64,000 bases of DNA, taken from positions 1 to 64,000 of the forward strand of contig CAMYAK010000005.1 in assembly GCA_947253765.1 (NCBI GenBank), written 5' to 3'. Source of the stretch: an uncultured Tissierellia bacterium (GTDB lineage: Bacteria; Bacillota; Clostridia; Tissierellales; Peptoniphilaceae). Position numbers and translations under genes: made by a program. The notes beneath the pieces are model-generated. The model was not told where the DNA came from. It saw nothing but the letters and a program-made list of their open reading frames with translations, and ran no database searches. Position 1 is the first letter of the stretch, and the number at the start of each line of letters is the position of its first letter. This document shows, piece after piece, positions 7,467-16,616 of this stretch.

Positions 7467-9611
7467 TCATTCCTCTATGGACATTTTCTTGAGCAGGAGG
7501 GCCCTCTGGGCCTTTTCCTCTGCCAAGACCATCTGGGCAACGGCATCGTCATCGTCAGATGTCTTTTTTGACTTGGTATCCCTAACTTTTTTCAATACCA
7601 TAACGGTCCTGGCCGGGCTATATATTTTTATTCCGTTGGAATAGTCGTTCTGGGACAGCTTTTCCGTAACATACTTATAGTCCTTGTCAATCCTCCCGTA
7701 ACCGCCGAATTCAGGATCATCGCTGCTGAATACAACTTGGTAGGTTCCGTCCTGGTGGATGGGCAGCTGGAAGCCTTCATAGGAATCTGTGGGGTGGAAA
7801 TTGTATAGAAATATATAGTTGTTCTTCCTATAAGCAATAATTTTTTCCGGCTGGTCAAGGTAGAGGACCTGCATTCCTCCCGGACCCATTATATTGTCTC
7901 GCTTGCAGAAATCTATCATGGCATTGTCGAAGTTAAGCAGGTATTCATATTTGAGGGAAGTGTCATCGGCCAGGTGCCATTGCCTCCTTGCATAGTGGAA
8001 GGACCAGCCATTTTCCTGCCTGGGGAAGTCGATCCATTCGGGATGGCCGAACTCGTTGCCTATAAAGTTAAGGTAGCCGTCAGCTCCAGTGGTCAGGGTT
8101 ATAAACCTTATCATTTTGTGGAGGGCTATGGCCCGCTCAACAATATAGTTGTCATCGCCTTTATTCATATGCCAATAGGCCTGGGCATCGACCAGCCAGA
8201 AGAAAAGGGTCTTGTCGCCGACAAGGGCCTGGTCGTGGCTTTCGGCATAGGCAATCCTCTTCTCGTTGGGCCGGTGAGTTGTCAGCTCATGGTACATCTC
8301 GTATATATTCCATTCGTGGTCGTCTTTCTTCATATTCTTTATCCACAAATCAGGAATTCCCATGGCCAGCCTGTAATCAAATCCTAAACCGCAGCAAGAT
8401 ACGGGAAGGCAAAGCCCCGGCATACCCGACATATCCTCGGCGATCATCACTGCATTGGGATTCAGCTCGTGAACAAGCTCCGATGCCAGGGTCAGGTAGG
8501 TGACAGCATCAGTGTTGGTATTTAGTGAAAAATATTTTTTATAGTCGGTAAAAGCGGTGCCCATGCCGTGGTCCCAATATAGCATGGATGTAACCCCGTC
8601 AAACCTGAAACCGTCAAGGTGGTACTCCTCAAGCCAGTATTTAAGCGATGACAATAGGAAGTGGATAACATCATTTTTTCCATAGTTGAAGCACATGGAG
8701 TCCCAGGTGTTATGGTAGCCGCTTTCTCCGGGCATGAAGAACTGGTCCTGGCTGCCGTCAAAGAAGGCTATGCCCTCGTTCTCATTCTTTACGGCGTGGG
8801 AATGGACCAGGTCCATATAGACCCCGAGCCCCAGGGAGTGGGCCTTATCAACCAGGTATTTAAAATCATCCGGGTTGCCGAACCAAGAAGAAACAGCAAA
8901 GAAATTGCTGACGTGGTAGCCGAAAGACCCATAATATGGGTGCTGCATGATGGCCATAAGCTGGACAGCAGTGTAGCCGTCTTGAGCTATGCGGGGAAGG
9001 GTCAGGTCTGCAAACTGCCTGAAATTGGAAACCCTGCCCTCTTCCTGGGCGATCCCTACATGAGCCTCATATATTAAAGGATTGTGGACCTTTTTCTGGA
9101 GGAAATAATCGTTTTTCCACTCATATTCATCTTCAGGATCCCAAATTATTCCGACCCAGCCATAAGATCCGTTATCATATTGCTCCTGCATAACATGTTT
9201 AATATAAAGAGGAATTTTGTAGTGGTCAGACCCGTGGGACTGGACCAGGACCTTCACCTTCTGGCCATGCTTTAAAGCGTCCTTGCCGTCCAGTTCAATA
9301 ACCCAATCCCCATTGCCAATGGGTTGGAGGGGGTGGCTGTAGGGCTGCCAGTTGTTAAAGTCTCCGACCAGGAAAAGGTGGCCGGCGGCAGGGGCCCATT
9401 CTCTGTAGACCCAGCCGGTTTCAGTCCTGTGGAAGCCGTAGTAGTTGTGGCCGTTGGCAAATTCGCTCAAACTTCCGACTCCGTTGAGGAGCTGGCGTTT
9501 TTTATTTAAATAATTGTGCTGCCTAAGCTCCAGGTCACCGGAATAGTCAGCCAACCAGGGATCAATCTCCAAAATATTGTCCAATGATTCTTGTATGAAC
9601 TTTTCTTCCAT
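7467..9611 (-). CDS. glgB: 1,4-alpha-glucan branching enzyme
   Basis: A 714-residue GH13 enzyme that makes alpha-1,6 branches in glycogen-like glucans. An N-terminal CBM48-like beta domain (about 55-150, EWAPAAGHLFLVGDFNNW) precedes the barrel. Catalytic residues are visible as Asp338 (GFRFDGV), Glu392 (AEDMSG) and Asp460 (AESHDQ). The spacing and motifs resemble the GH13_8 group that includes eukaryotic branching enzymes, rather than the E. coli type. A short acidic tail follows the C-terminal beta domain. The start has GGGAGGA upstream on the minus strand. It is one of only three minus-strand genes and has no other glycogen genes around it, so its glucan substrate is made from genes elsewhere. 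Confidence 0.93.
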   Translation of the reverse strand: MEEKFIQESLDNILEIDPWLADYSGDLELRQHNYLNKKRQLLNGVGSLSEFANGHNYYGFHRTETGWVYREWAPAAGHLFLVGDFNNWQPYSHPLQPIGNGDWVIELDGKDALKHGQKVKVLVQSHGSDHYKIPLYIKHVMQEQYDNGSYGWVGIIWDPEDEYEWKNDYFLQKKVHNPLIYEAHVGIAQEEGRVSNFRQFADLTLPRIAQDGYTAVQLMAIMQHPYYGSFGYHVSNFFAVSSWFGNPDDFKYLVDKAHSLGLGVYMDLVHSHAVKNENEGIAFFDGSQDQFFMPGESGYHNTWDSMCFNYGKNDVIHFLLSSLKYWLEEYHLDGFRFDGVTSMLYWDHGMGTAFTDYKKYFSLNTNTDAVTYLTLASELVHELNPNAVMIAEDMSGMPGLCLPVSCCGLGFDYRLAMGIPDLWIKNMKKDDHEWNIYEMYHELTTHRPNEKRIAYAESHDQALVGDKTLFFWLVDAQAYWHMNKGDDNYIVERAIALHKMIRFITLTTGADGYLNFIGNEFGHPEWIDFPRQENGWSFHYARRQWHLADDTSLKYEYLLNFDNAMIDFCKRDNIMGPGGMQVLYLDQPEKIIAYRKNNYIFLYNFHPTDSYEGFQLPIHQDGTYQVVFSSDDPEFGGYGRIDKDYKYVTEKLSQNDYSNGIKIYSPARTVMVLKKVRDTKSKKTSDDDDAVAQMVLAEEKAQRALLLKKMSIEE

Positions 9612-9765
9612 TTAAATCCTCCCTGCCTTATGCTTTGAATATACACGATTAATGTGAAATCGTTCTCAAATAAGTATATCACGTTTTTTGCAATGTATTT
9701 GATATATCGGCCCGGTAAAATTGTGTTAATATTGATTGAAAAGAAGCATATAAGGAGTGTCCAAT

Positions 9766-10332
9766 ATGTATAAAGATAATGAGAGCAGAAATGCGGTAAA
9801 TAGAAGACGACCTGTAAAGAAAGCCAATCACAGGCTTGTGGCGGTATTCACTGTTGCGGCCATATTGATTCTTATTTGGTTTGTTACAATGCAGTTCATA
9901 AGCGGCCTGGGATCAAGGAAAAACGGGGTTGCCGTAACTGAAAATCAGCATAAGCAGGTTGCGGATAATAAAAAATCCGGCAAGGCGGATAAGAATGCAA
10001 AGAAAAATGAAAGCGGTGACCTTACAAATGAAAGCACCGAAAATGCAGGGGGTAAAGTCAAGGTCCTGGTCGAGGGCAATGGCGACTACCACAATGCTGA
10101 CAGCTGGATAGGAAAAACATTCACAGTTAAAGAAGCCTCAAACATAAGGTCGGGCCCGGGAATATCAAATCCCATCCTGGCATCGGCAACCCAGGGCAGC
10201 AAGATCTATGTAAAGGAATCCGAGGAAGTGGACGATGCCATCTGGGTCAAGGGGGAAATCAGCATCCAGGGCGGAGAGACAACCGAGGGTTGGCTTTATG
10301 TGTTCACCTTGTCAACAGAAGCGTCCCGATAA
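9766..10332 (+). CDS. Membrane-anchored SH3b-domain protein
   Basis: A 188-residue protein with a short basic cytoplasmic end, one membrane segment (about 25-43), a low-complexity Lys/Asn/Glu linker (about 55-95) and a C-terminal bacterial SH3 domain. The SH3b signature is ASNIRSGPGISNPILASATQ followed by WVKGEI and GWLYV. Such domains bind peptidoglycan or wall peptides. AAGGAG at 9752-9757 selects ATG 9766. It is divergent from glgB and 32 bp before nadE. No enzymatic domain is attached, so it may be a wall-sensing or scaffolding protein; the specific role is unknown. Confidence 0.75.
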   Translation: MYKDNESRNAVNRRRPVKKANHRLVAVFTVAAILILIWFVTMQFISGLGSRKNGVAVTENQHKQVADNKKSGKADKNAKKNESGDLTNESTENAGGKVKVLVEGNGDYHNADSWIGKTFTVKEASNIRSGPGISNPILASATQGSKIYVKESEEVDDAIWVKGEISIQGGETTEGWLYVFTLSTEASR

Positions 10333-10364
10333 GTAAAAGGCCAAGATAAATTAATTTCATACCT

Positions 10365-12233
10365 ATGAAAAGAGACAAAATGAGAAAAATAAATGTAACA
10401 GCGGTTTCACAGGCTCTTGCCCTGAACCGGCCCGATAAAAACATGGAAATTGCCGTGGACTTTTTGGAGAAGGCCGGCGAACGAGGCGACCAAATAGTCC
10501 TATTCCCGGCCATGTCATTGTGCGGAGCTTCTTTGGGGGATATGGAAAACAAGGACCTTCTCATCAGGAAATCAAAGGAAGCCCTTGAAAGCCTGGCTGA
10601 AAAAACAGAAAACCTGAATATCCTGTATTTTGTGGGCTTGGTCATAAGAAAAGGAAACCAAACATTGCCGGCCCAAGCCGTGATTTATAGGGGGGAGGTC
10701 CGGGCCTTGGCCTACAAGGGAGACCGAGCTCAGGGTGAAAAAACGCCGGGCCTGACCATAAAAGTCGAGCCTGATAAGGGGATATTCAGGGAAACTCAAA
10801 TCCTGCCTGCACAAGAGCTGACCTTGGAATATGACGGGGTCAAGATAGGGCTTTCAATGGAGGATCCACAAGACTACCTTTCAGCTGCCAATATAAAGAG
10901 CCTGCATAACAAGAACATTGACATCCTTTTAATGCCCCTTGCCCAGGCCGACAGGTCAGGGCTCAGGCGGGACAATATAGAAAAATTAAACGAACTGAGT
11001 TTTGGGGGAAGGGCAGTCCTTCTGGCCTCGGCCGGAGAGGGGGAGTCAAGCGGGGACCTCGTGTATTCGGGACAATGCATGATTTCACATGACGGAAAGC
11101 TTATAGCTGAGAAAGATCCTGAAACCTGGTCAGGATATACAGGCACTTGCTTGGAATTTGATTCTAACGATGAAAACCCCGACCTTTCTGATTTTCAGGA
11201 TATGGAAGAAGCTGAAAAGGCCGGCAAGGCTGAGAATATAGAAATAAATCAACACCCCTTTATTCCGGAAGACGATGATGGGCTTGAGGAGATACTGAGG
11301 ATTCAGTCCAGGGGCCTCATGCAGAGAATGAAGTCCATAGGAGCCAAGGATGCCTGGCTGGGTATTTCAGGAGGCCTGGATTCATGCTTGGCTCTTTTGG
11401 CAATAAAGAGGGCCTACGACCTTATGGGTCTTGGCCCGGAGAGAATCCATACCGTATCTATGCCATCTTTCGGTACGGGTAAGAGGACCAGGTCCAACGC
11501 AAAACTCCTCGCAGATAAGCTTGGAACGGACTTCAGAGAGATAGATCTGGAAAGAGCTTTGGCTCCACATTTTATGGATATAGGGCTTAAAGAAGGAGAC
11601 AGGTCTGTGGCTTTTGAAAATGCCCAAGCCAGGGAGAGGACTCAGATATTATTTGACCTGTCAAATCTTTATGGCGGCATAGTGGTAGGTACCGGGGATA
11701 TGTCGGAAATTGCCCTGGGCTGGGCCACGTACAACGGGGACCACATGTCCTCTTATGCAGTGAACTGCAATATAGTGAAGAGCCTTTGCCGGGAATTGGT
11801 GACTTATGAAGCTCGAAAAAACCCGAATCTTGAAGACATTTTAATGGACATAGTTGATACGCCCGTATCGCCTGAGCTCCTGCCTCCCAAAGACGGGGAG
11901 ATCAGCCAGGAAACTGAAGCCATTATAGGTCCGTATGATGTCCACGATTTTTATTTGTATTATTTTATGAAGTACGGACTTGAGCCGGAAAAATTGTTAA
12001 GCATAGGCATTAAGGCATTTCCGAAGAGGACCGGTCGTGAATTATTGAGCTATATGAGGATCTTCTTTAAAAGATTTTTCACCAACCAGTTTAAGCGCTC
12101 ATGCTCGCCTGACGGACCGGGAATATTTGAAATATCATTGTCACCGAGGACGGGACTGAAAATGCCATCAGATGCCGACCCTGCAATTTATATCGGGGAA
12201 GTTGACAGGCTTATGTTAAAATATAGGGACTAG
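10365..12233 (+). CDS. nadE: NAD+ synthetase with degenerate glutaminase domain
   Basis: A 622-residue protein of the two-domain glutamine-dependent NAD synthetase type: nitrilase-fold domain (about 7-270) then ATP-pyrophosphatase domain with SGGLDS and the GTGDMSEIALGWATYNGD motif. The synthetase half looks intact and would convert deamido-NAD to NAD+ with ATP. In the amidase half, the usual Glu of FPELxxTGY aligns with Ala49 (FPAMSLCG) and the nucleophile of xGxxICEDxW aligns with Met165 (IGLSMEDPQD). The glutaminase is therefore probably dead and the enzyme may use ammonia. The start at 10365 lacks a clear ribosome site; ATG 10380 is an alternative. The tmk gene follows 11 bp later. Confidence 0.88.
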   Translation: MKRDKMRKINVTAVSQALALNRPDKNMEIAVDFLEKAGERGDQIVLFPAMSLCGASLGDMENKDLLIRKSKEALESLAEKTENLNILYFVGLVIRKGNQTLPAQAVIYRGEVRALAYKGDRAQGEKTPGLTIKVEPDKGIFRETQILPAQELTLEYDGVKIGLSMEDPQDYLSAANIKSLHNKNIDILLMPLAQADRSGLRRDNIEKLNELSFGGRAVLLASAGEGESSGDLVYSGQCMISHDGKLIAEKDPETWSGYTGTCLEFDSNDENPDLSDFQDMEEAEKAGKAENIEINQHPFIPEDDDGLEEILRIQSRGLMQRMKSIGAKDAWLGISGGLDSCLALLAIKRAYDLMGLGPERIHTVSMPSFGTGKRTRSNAKLLADKLGTDFREIDLERALAPHFMDIGLKEGDRSVAFENAQARERTQILFDLSNLYGGIVVGTGDMSEIALGWATYNGDHMSSYAVNCNIVKSLCRELVTYEARKNPNLEDILMDIVDTPVSPELLPPKDGEISQETEAIIGPYDVHDFYLYYFMKYGLEPEKLLSIGIKAFPKRTGRELLSYMRIFFKRFFTNQFKRSCSPDGPGIFEISLSPRTGLKMPSDADPAIYIGEVDRLMLKYRD

Positions 12234-12244
12234 AGAGGATTTTT

Positions 12245-12871
12245 ATGAGAGGGATATTTATTGACCTTGAGGGATCTGACGGGTCAGGAAAGACAACGGT
12301 TGTCGACGGACTTAAAAACAAGTTCCAAGAAGCCGGAATAGATATGTATTTCACCCGGGAGCCGGGCGGAACTGATATTGGAGAGAAGATCAGGGATATC
12401 CTTTTAGATAAGGACAATGAGGATATGGATTTTCGTTGTGAGGCCTTGTTGTACGCAGCAGCCAGGGCCCAACACACAAGTCGCCTGATCCGCCCGATGA
12501 TTGATGAAGGGAAAAACGTTTTTACCGAACGCTATACACTTTCTTCATTGGCTTATCAGGGATGCGGCAGGGGACTTGGAATAGAGGAGATCTACAAGAT
12601 CAACAATTTCGCCACAAAGGGCTATGAACCCGACCTGGTCTTATACCTTGAAGCCGATCCCATTGACCTCCTGGAGAGAAAAAAGAAACAGAAAGAGGCT
12701 GACAGGCTCGAGGCATCAGGGGAAGAGTTTTTCAGCAAGATCTCCCAAGGTTTTGACCGGGCTTGCAAGTATGCTAAAAATGTTAAGAGAATTGACGCCA
12801 TGCAAGACAGCCAAGCTGTCATAGAAGATTGCTGGCAGGAAGTATTAAAGCTCTTAAAGGAGAGAATATGA
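12245..12871 (+). CDS. tmk: Thymidylate kinase
   Basis: A 208-residue dTMP kinase that makes dTDP for DNA synthesis. The P-loop GSDGSGKTT (10-18) and the TREPGGT motif with its Arg/Glu substrate contacts are present, as is the ERYTLSSLAYQG segment of the Tmk family. It opens the tmk-darA-holB-ricT gene string, a conserved Firmicutes arrangement. AGAGG at 12233-12237 precedes the ATG; the stop overlaps darA by four bases (ATGA). Confidence 0.96.
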   Translation: MRGIFIDLEGSDGSGKTTVVDGLKNKFQEAGIDMYFTREPGGTDIGEKIRDILLDKDNEDMDFRCEALLYAAARAQHTSRLIRPMIDEGKNVFTERYTLSSLAYQGCGRGLGIEEIYKINNFATKGYEPDLVLYLEADPIDLLERKKKQKEADRLEASGEEFFSKISQGFDRACKYAKNVKRIDAMQDSQAVIEDCWQEVLKLLKERI

Positions 12872-13194
12872 AACTTTTAATTTGCATAGTTCAGGACGGA
12901 GATGCCGCCAATTTGATGGAGGAGCTCCTGGACCATTCTTTCAGGGTAACGGAACTTTCTACAACAGGAGGCTTTCTTAAAAGGGGCAATACTACGCTTT
13001 TAATGGGGGTTGAAGACGACGAAATCCCTACAGCCCTCGGAATTATTGAGCAGAATTGCTCCAGAAGAAAAACCATAACCCCCATGATGTCAACTCAGAT
13101 TGATCCCGGTCTTTATCCCAGCATCCCTGTAGAGGTTGAGGTTGGGGGAGCTACTGTATTCCAGCTTGACATTGATCAGATGTTCAGGCTTTAA
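12868..13194 (+). CDS. darA: Cyclic-di-AMP receptor, PII-like
   Basis: A 108-residue DarA/PstA (YaaQ) homologue: a small PII-like trimeric protein that binds c-di-AMP. The N-terminal MKLLICIVQDGDAANLMEEL and the STTGGFLKRGNTTLLMGVED stretch match the family, including the GGFL and GNTT residues of the ligand pocket. ATG 12868 overlaps the tmk stop. Position between tmk and holB is the same as in Bacillus. It implies c-di-AMP signalling in this organism; the downstream target of DarA-type proteins is unknown. Confidence 0.92.
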   Translation: MKLLICIVQDGDAANLMEELLDHSFRVTELSTTGGFLKRGNTTLLMGVEDDEIPTALGIIEQNCSRRKTITPMMSTQIDPGLYPSIPVEVEVGGATVFQLDIDQMFRL

Positions 13195-13232
13195 AAGACC
13201 CGACCATCTAAGACGGGCAAGGAAGATTTGAT

Positions 13233-14078
13233 TTGGCAAACATCAGTAACTGCAAAGAAGAAGACAAGCTTTTGTTGAAAGAAGCCGGCTTATATTTCGC
13301 CGAGGATAGGCTGAGCCATGCCTACCTGTTTGAAGGGGGACAGGATTCGGTCCTGCGACTCTTTGAGTGTTTTTGTCGGCGTATTTTCCATGATTATGAC
13401 GGATTGGATCCCGGTCATGACAGCATATACAATATTGAGGACCTGCTGATAGAGGATTCCGAAAGGATAAGTATCGACAGGGTCAGAGAAATTATAGGCC
13501 TTATATATAGGAAGCCGCTCAGGGCCAAGCACCGTCTTATTTTCCTAAAAAATGCAGGAAATATGCTTGAACCTGCACAAAATGCCTTGCTCAAGTCTCT
13601 GGAAGAGCCGCCCGACCACTTGATCTGGGTTTTAGGAGCTGTCAACAGGTCAAGTCTTCTTGATACCATAAGAAGCAGGTGTAGGTACGTCAGGGCTCCT
13701 GAACTTAAAAAGGTTTTTGATAGTGACCGGAATGAAGATGACAAGTATTTTGAAAACCTCCTGGTAACATGCATTAAGGGTCGGGGAATTGAAATTTTTA
13801 TGAACGGGGACATCCTTGATGCAAAAAAGAGGGACATATCAAAGATCCCGGCCATATGGACGGGAATATTGAGCGAGGCCTTGGAATATAGCTTGACCGG
13901 CCTTGAAAAAGACAATCATACGGAAAGATGGGCTATTATTAAAGAAGTGAGCCTGCTTTTAAGTCCGGATAAAATTAGCCGAAAAATCATAGATGTTGAA
14001 AAAACCGGACAGGGCTTGAAAAATAATTGGAATCAGCAACTGGCTTTGGAACACCTTTGCTTGAAACTTGGTGACTGA
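13233..14078 (+). CDS. holB: DNA polymerase III delta-prime subunit
   Basis: A 281-residue clamp-loader subunit. The AAA+-like N-terminal region includes SHAYLFEGG and ends in the LLKSLEEPPDHLIWVLGAVN and TIRSRCR (SRC) motifs shared with DnaX/HolB. A canonical P-loop is absent, as usual for delta-prime. The TTG start at 13233 is chosen because AAGGAAGA (13219-13226) lies seven bases upstream and the frame begins there. It sits between darA and ricT as in other Firmicutes; the intervening yaaR of Bacillus is missing. Confidence 0.88.
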   Translation: MANISNCKEEDKLLLKEAGLYFAEDRLSHAYLFEGGQDSVLRLFECFCRRIFHDYDGLDPGHDSIYNIEDLLIEDSERISIDRVREIIGLIYRKPLRAKHRLIFLKNAGNMLEPAQNALLKSLEEPPDHLIWVLGAVNRSSLLDTIRSRCRYVRAPELKKVFDSDRNEDDKYFENLLVTCIKGRGIEIFMNGDILDAKKRDISKIPAIWTGILSEALEYSLTGLEKDNHTERWAIIKEVSLLLSPDKISRKIIDVEKTGQGLKNNWNQQLALEHLCLKLGD

Positions 14079-14102
14079 GCCGTTTGACATAGAGGAGGAA
14101 AG

Positions 14103-15278
14103 ATGAAGGAAGTAATAGGAGTAAGGTTTGAAGGTATAGGTCAACTTGCCTACTACTTGCCGGGCCAAGAGATTTTCACAGCAAGGGACGGGGTGGTTTG
14201 CAATACCGAGCGGGGACTTGAGTACGGTGTTGTTACCCTTTCAAATATTGAGCTTCCGGAGAACATGCTTCCCGAAGAATTGGATACGATAATAAGGAAG
14301 GCGAACTCGGAAGACTACGATACATATAAAGAGAATGAGGCAATGGCTCAGGAAGCCCTGAAGTTTTGTAGGGAGAGGGCCCAGGACGACCAGCTTGACA
14401 TGAGCCTTGTAGGGGCTGAATACACCCTGGACAGGACCAAGCTTATTTTCTATTTCACGTCAGACCACAGGGTGGATTTCAGAAAGCTTGTCAGGGAGCT
14501 GGCCCAAAATTTTCATACAAGAATTGAATTGAGGCAGATAGGTGTCAGGGACCAGGCCAGGATTTTAGGGGGGATCGGGCCATGCGGCCAGGAGCTTTGC
14601 TGCCACCGCTTTATGAATGATTTTGAGCCGGTGTCGATTAAAATGGCAAAAACCCAGGGATTATCCCTGAATCCGACTAAAATTTCAGGCCTGTGCGGAA
14701 GGCTTATGTGCTGCCTGAATTATGAGCAGGAAGTTTATCTTGCAAATACAAAGAAAGTCCCGGCCAAGGGGACCTTGGTCCTAACGGAAGAAGGCCAGGG
14801 CTATATAGTGGAGAGGGATGTTCTCCAGACCCGGGTCAGGGTTCATATTTATAAAGAGGACGGGACCGAGGACGAAAAATATTTTGATGTTGCCAATATT
14901 GAGGTTCTGCAGAAGAGGAAGAAGGGCAAACCCAAGCCGGAACTCTGGGAATCCCTCGATGACCACGAATTTATCACAGAAGGCGAGAAGATGAGCCTCG
15001 AGGAGGACAATAGACCCTTCACCTGCCCAAGGATGAACATGCAGGCGGAATATGAGGAGTTGGAAGTCTTTGAGGGAGAAGAGGATATTGTTGAGGAGGA
15101 TGAGGAAGAGGAAATAATCCTGACCAAAAACATAATTCCCGATAAGCCAAGTGAAAAAAATTGGGAAAAAGAAAACGAAGATAAAAATATTAAAGTTCCA
15201 TACGGTCTAAAAGGAAGGGCAAAAGCACCCAGGGCAAAAGGCGGACACAGGAGTCTGAGAAGGAAGCAGAAACGTTGA
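14103..15278 (+). CDS. ricT: PSP1-domain regulatory protein RicT
   Basis: A 391-residue PSP1 family protein (YaaT/RicT). The conserved Cys cluster is present: GPCGQELCCHRF and SGLCGRLMCCLNYE, which in Bacillus contributes to Fe-S binding by the RicT/RicA/RicF complex that helps RNase Y process mRNAs. An acidic stretch (about 315-340) and a basic tail (about 365-391) extend beyond the PSP1 core and are not conserved in shorter homologues. AGAGGAGG at 14092-14099 precedes the start. Whether RicA and RicF exist in this genome cannot be seen here. Confidence 0.88.
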   Translation: MKEVIGVRFEGIGQLAYYLPGQEIFTARDGVVCNTERGLEYGVVTLSNIELPENMLPEELDTIIRKANSEDYDTYKENEAMAQEALKFCRERAQDDQLDMSLVGAEYTLDRTKLIFYFTSDHRVDFRKLVRELAQNFHTRIELRQIGVRDQARILGGIGPCGQELCCHRFMNDFEPVSIKMAKTQGLSLNPTKISGLCGRLMCCLNYEQEVYLANTKKVPAKGTLVLTEEGQGYIVERDVLQTRVRVHIYKEDGTEDEKYFDVANIEVLQKRKKGKPKPELWESLDDHEFITEGEKMSLEEDNRPFTCPRMNMQAEYEELEVFEGEEDIVEEDEEEEIILTKNIIPDKPSEKNWEKENEDKNIKVPYGLKGRAKAPRAKGGHRSLRRKQKR

Positions 15279-15307
15279 AATATTGGGCTTTGTTAGCCTA
15301 TGCTGCC

Positions 15308-15335
15308 TTGACTTTGAAAAACAGAATGCTAAAAT
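15308..15335 (+). promoter_or_regulatory. Promoter of the ferredoxin gene
   Basis: TTGACT (15308-15313), 16-bp spacer and TAAAAT (15330-15335) lie about 55 bp before the ferredoxin ATG, so this small gene has its own transcription start. Confidence 0.7.
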
Positions 15336-15390
15336 TAAGCATGAAGTAGATAAAGATGGAAGTAAATATTTAATATTTTAGGAGGATAAA

Positions 15391-15561
15391 ATGGCTTATC
15401 ATATTAGTGACTCTTGCATTGCTTGCGGAACATGTATCGACGAATGCCCTACAGGTGCTATTTCTGAGGGAGATATTTATGAGATAGATGCAAACACATG
15501 CATCGACTGCGGAGCATGCTCAGAAGTTTGCCCAACCGAGTCAATTCATCCGGAAGACTAA
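15391..15561 (+). CDS. 2[4Fe-4S] ferredoxin
   Basis: A 56-residue clostridial-type ferredoxin, an electron carrier for fermentative oxidoreductases and hydrogenase-type enzymes. Two CxxCxxCxxxCP motifs are complete: CIACGTCIDECP and CIDCGACSEVCP, separated by a short linker. GGAGG (15381-15385) precedes the ATG. It has its own promoter and terminator and interrupts the string between ricT and rsmI. Confidence 0.97.
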   Translation: MAYHISDSCIACGTCIDECPTGAISEGDIYEIDANTCIDCGACSEVCPTESIHPED

Positions 15562-15600
15562 TTTTCTGAAGAAAGAATCTTTAGGATTCAAAAGTATTAA

Positions 15601-15639
15601 AGCAGGAAGGGATTGATGGCCCTTCCTGCTTTTATTTTT
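15601..15639 (+). terminator. Terminator after ferredoxin
   Basis: Perfect 11-bp stem AGCAGGAAGGG (15601-15611) / CCCTTCCTGCT (15620-15630), then TTTATTTTT. Confidence 0.9.
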
Positions 15640-15686
15640 AGGATCTCTGTTTTATAAAATCTTTATATTAAAGAGGTGGAGAAGAC

Positions 15687-16535
15687 ATGGAAGAGAACAA
15701 GGGTATTCTGGTCCTTCTTGCAGGCCCGATAGGGAACAGGGAAGATATAACTCTGAGAGCCCTTAGGATATTGAAAGAGGCCGACCTGATTGCCTGTGAG
15801 GACAGCCGGCACACAGGCCCGCTTATGGACTACTATGGGGTCAGGGCAGGCCTGATAAGCTATCAAAAATTTAATGAAAAGAAGAGGACCGGAGAAATCC
15901 TCCAAGCGGTTAGGTCAGGGAAAAAGGTCGTCCTTATGACCGATGCCGGAATGCCTGGAATATCCGATCCGGGAATGATCGTTTTGAAAGAGGCCATTAA
16001 GGAAGGACTTCCCTTTACGGTTTTACCCGGGCCTTCTGCCGGGGTGACCTGCTATGTGGCTTCCGGCCTTGGTGACGGGACCTACTACTTCATAGGCTTT
16101 CTGCCGAGGAAGGGCAAGGAGAGGGAGAACTGGCTGAAAAAACTCGATTCCCTACAAACAAGCGCTGTAATCTATGAGGCACCCCACAGGATCAGGAAGA
16201 CTGTTGAGGAGTTCGGTCAGAGATGGCCGGATAGAAGGATTGTCCTCTGCCGGGAGTGGACAAAGACCTTCGAGGAAAGGATTTCTTTTTTAGGCAAGGA
16301 AGCCGGAAACATAGACCTGACAGAGAGGGGAGAATTTGTAATCATCCTGGATAGGGCAGAAGAGGGTGGGACCTTATCCAAGGAGGATCAAATTGAAAGT
16401 GCCGAGGTTATACTGAAAGACCTGATTGACCGGGGACATTCCACTAAAGAAGCCATAAACATGGCAAAAACAAAGACAAACTTGTCCAGGAATGAGCTCT
16501 ACAATATGGCGTTAAATATTACAAAAAAGAAATAA
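15687..16535 (+). CDS. rsmI: 16S rRNA 2'-O-ribose C1402 methyltransferase
   Basis: A 282-residue tetrapyrrole-methylase-fold enzyme that methylates the ribose of C1402 in 16S rRNA. The family motifs GPIGNREDITLRAL, EDSRHT, MTDAGMPGISDPG and PGPSAG, and the YEAPHRI segment, are all present. AGAGGTGGAG at 15672-15681 precedes the start. It lies in the ricT neighbourhood as in Bacillus (yabC). Confidence 0.95.
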   Translation: MEENKGILVLLAGPIGNREDITLRALRILKEADLIACEDSRHTGPLMDYYGVRAGLISYQKFNEKKRTGEILQAVRSGKKVVLMTDAGMPGISDPGMIVLKEAIKEGLPFTVLPGPSAGVTCYVASGLGDGTYYFIGFLPRKGKERENWLKKLDSLQTSAVIYEAPHRIRKTVEEFGQRWPDRRIVLCREWTKTFEERISFLGKEAGNIDLTERGEFVIILDRAEEGGTLSKEDQIESAEVILKDLIDRGHSTKEAINMAKTKTNLSRNELYNMALNITKKK

Positions 16536-16570
16536 ATTTCTCTCATTTTCCTCAATACAAGTAAAAACTC

Positions 16571-16599
16571 TTGAAACTATTTTGTAACCTTTGTAATAT
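16571..16599 (+). promoter_or_regulatory. Promoter of the G5/3D cell-wall gene
   Basis: TTGAAA (16571-16576), 17-bp spacer and TAATAT (16594-16599). The predicted +1 is near 16606, about 90 bases before the ATG. The left arm TTTTGTAACC of a 10-bp inverted repeat (16580-16589 / 16627-16636) lies in the spacer. Confidence 0.7.
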
Positions 16600-16616
16600 G
16601 ATTGAGGTTCTAGTTG

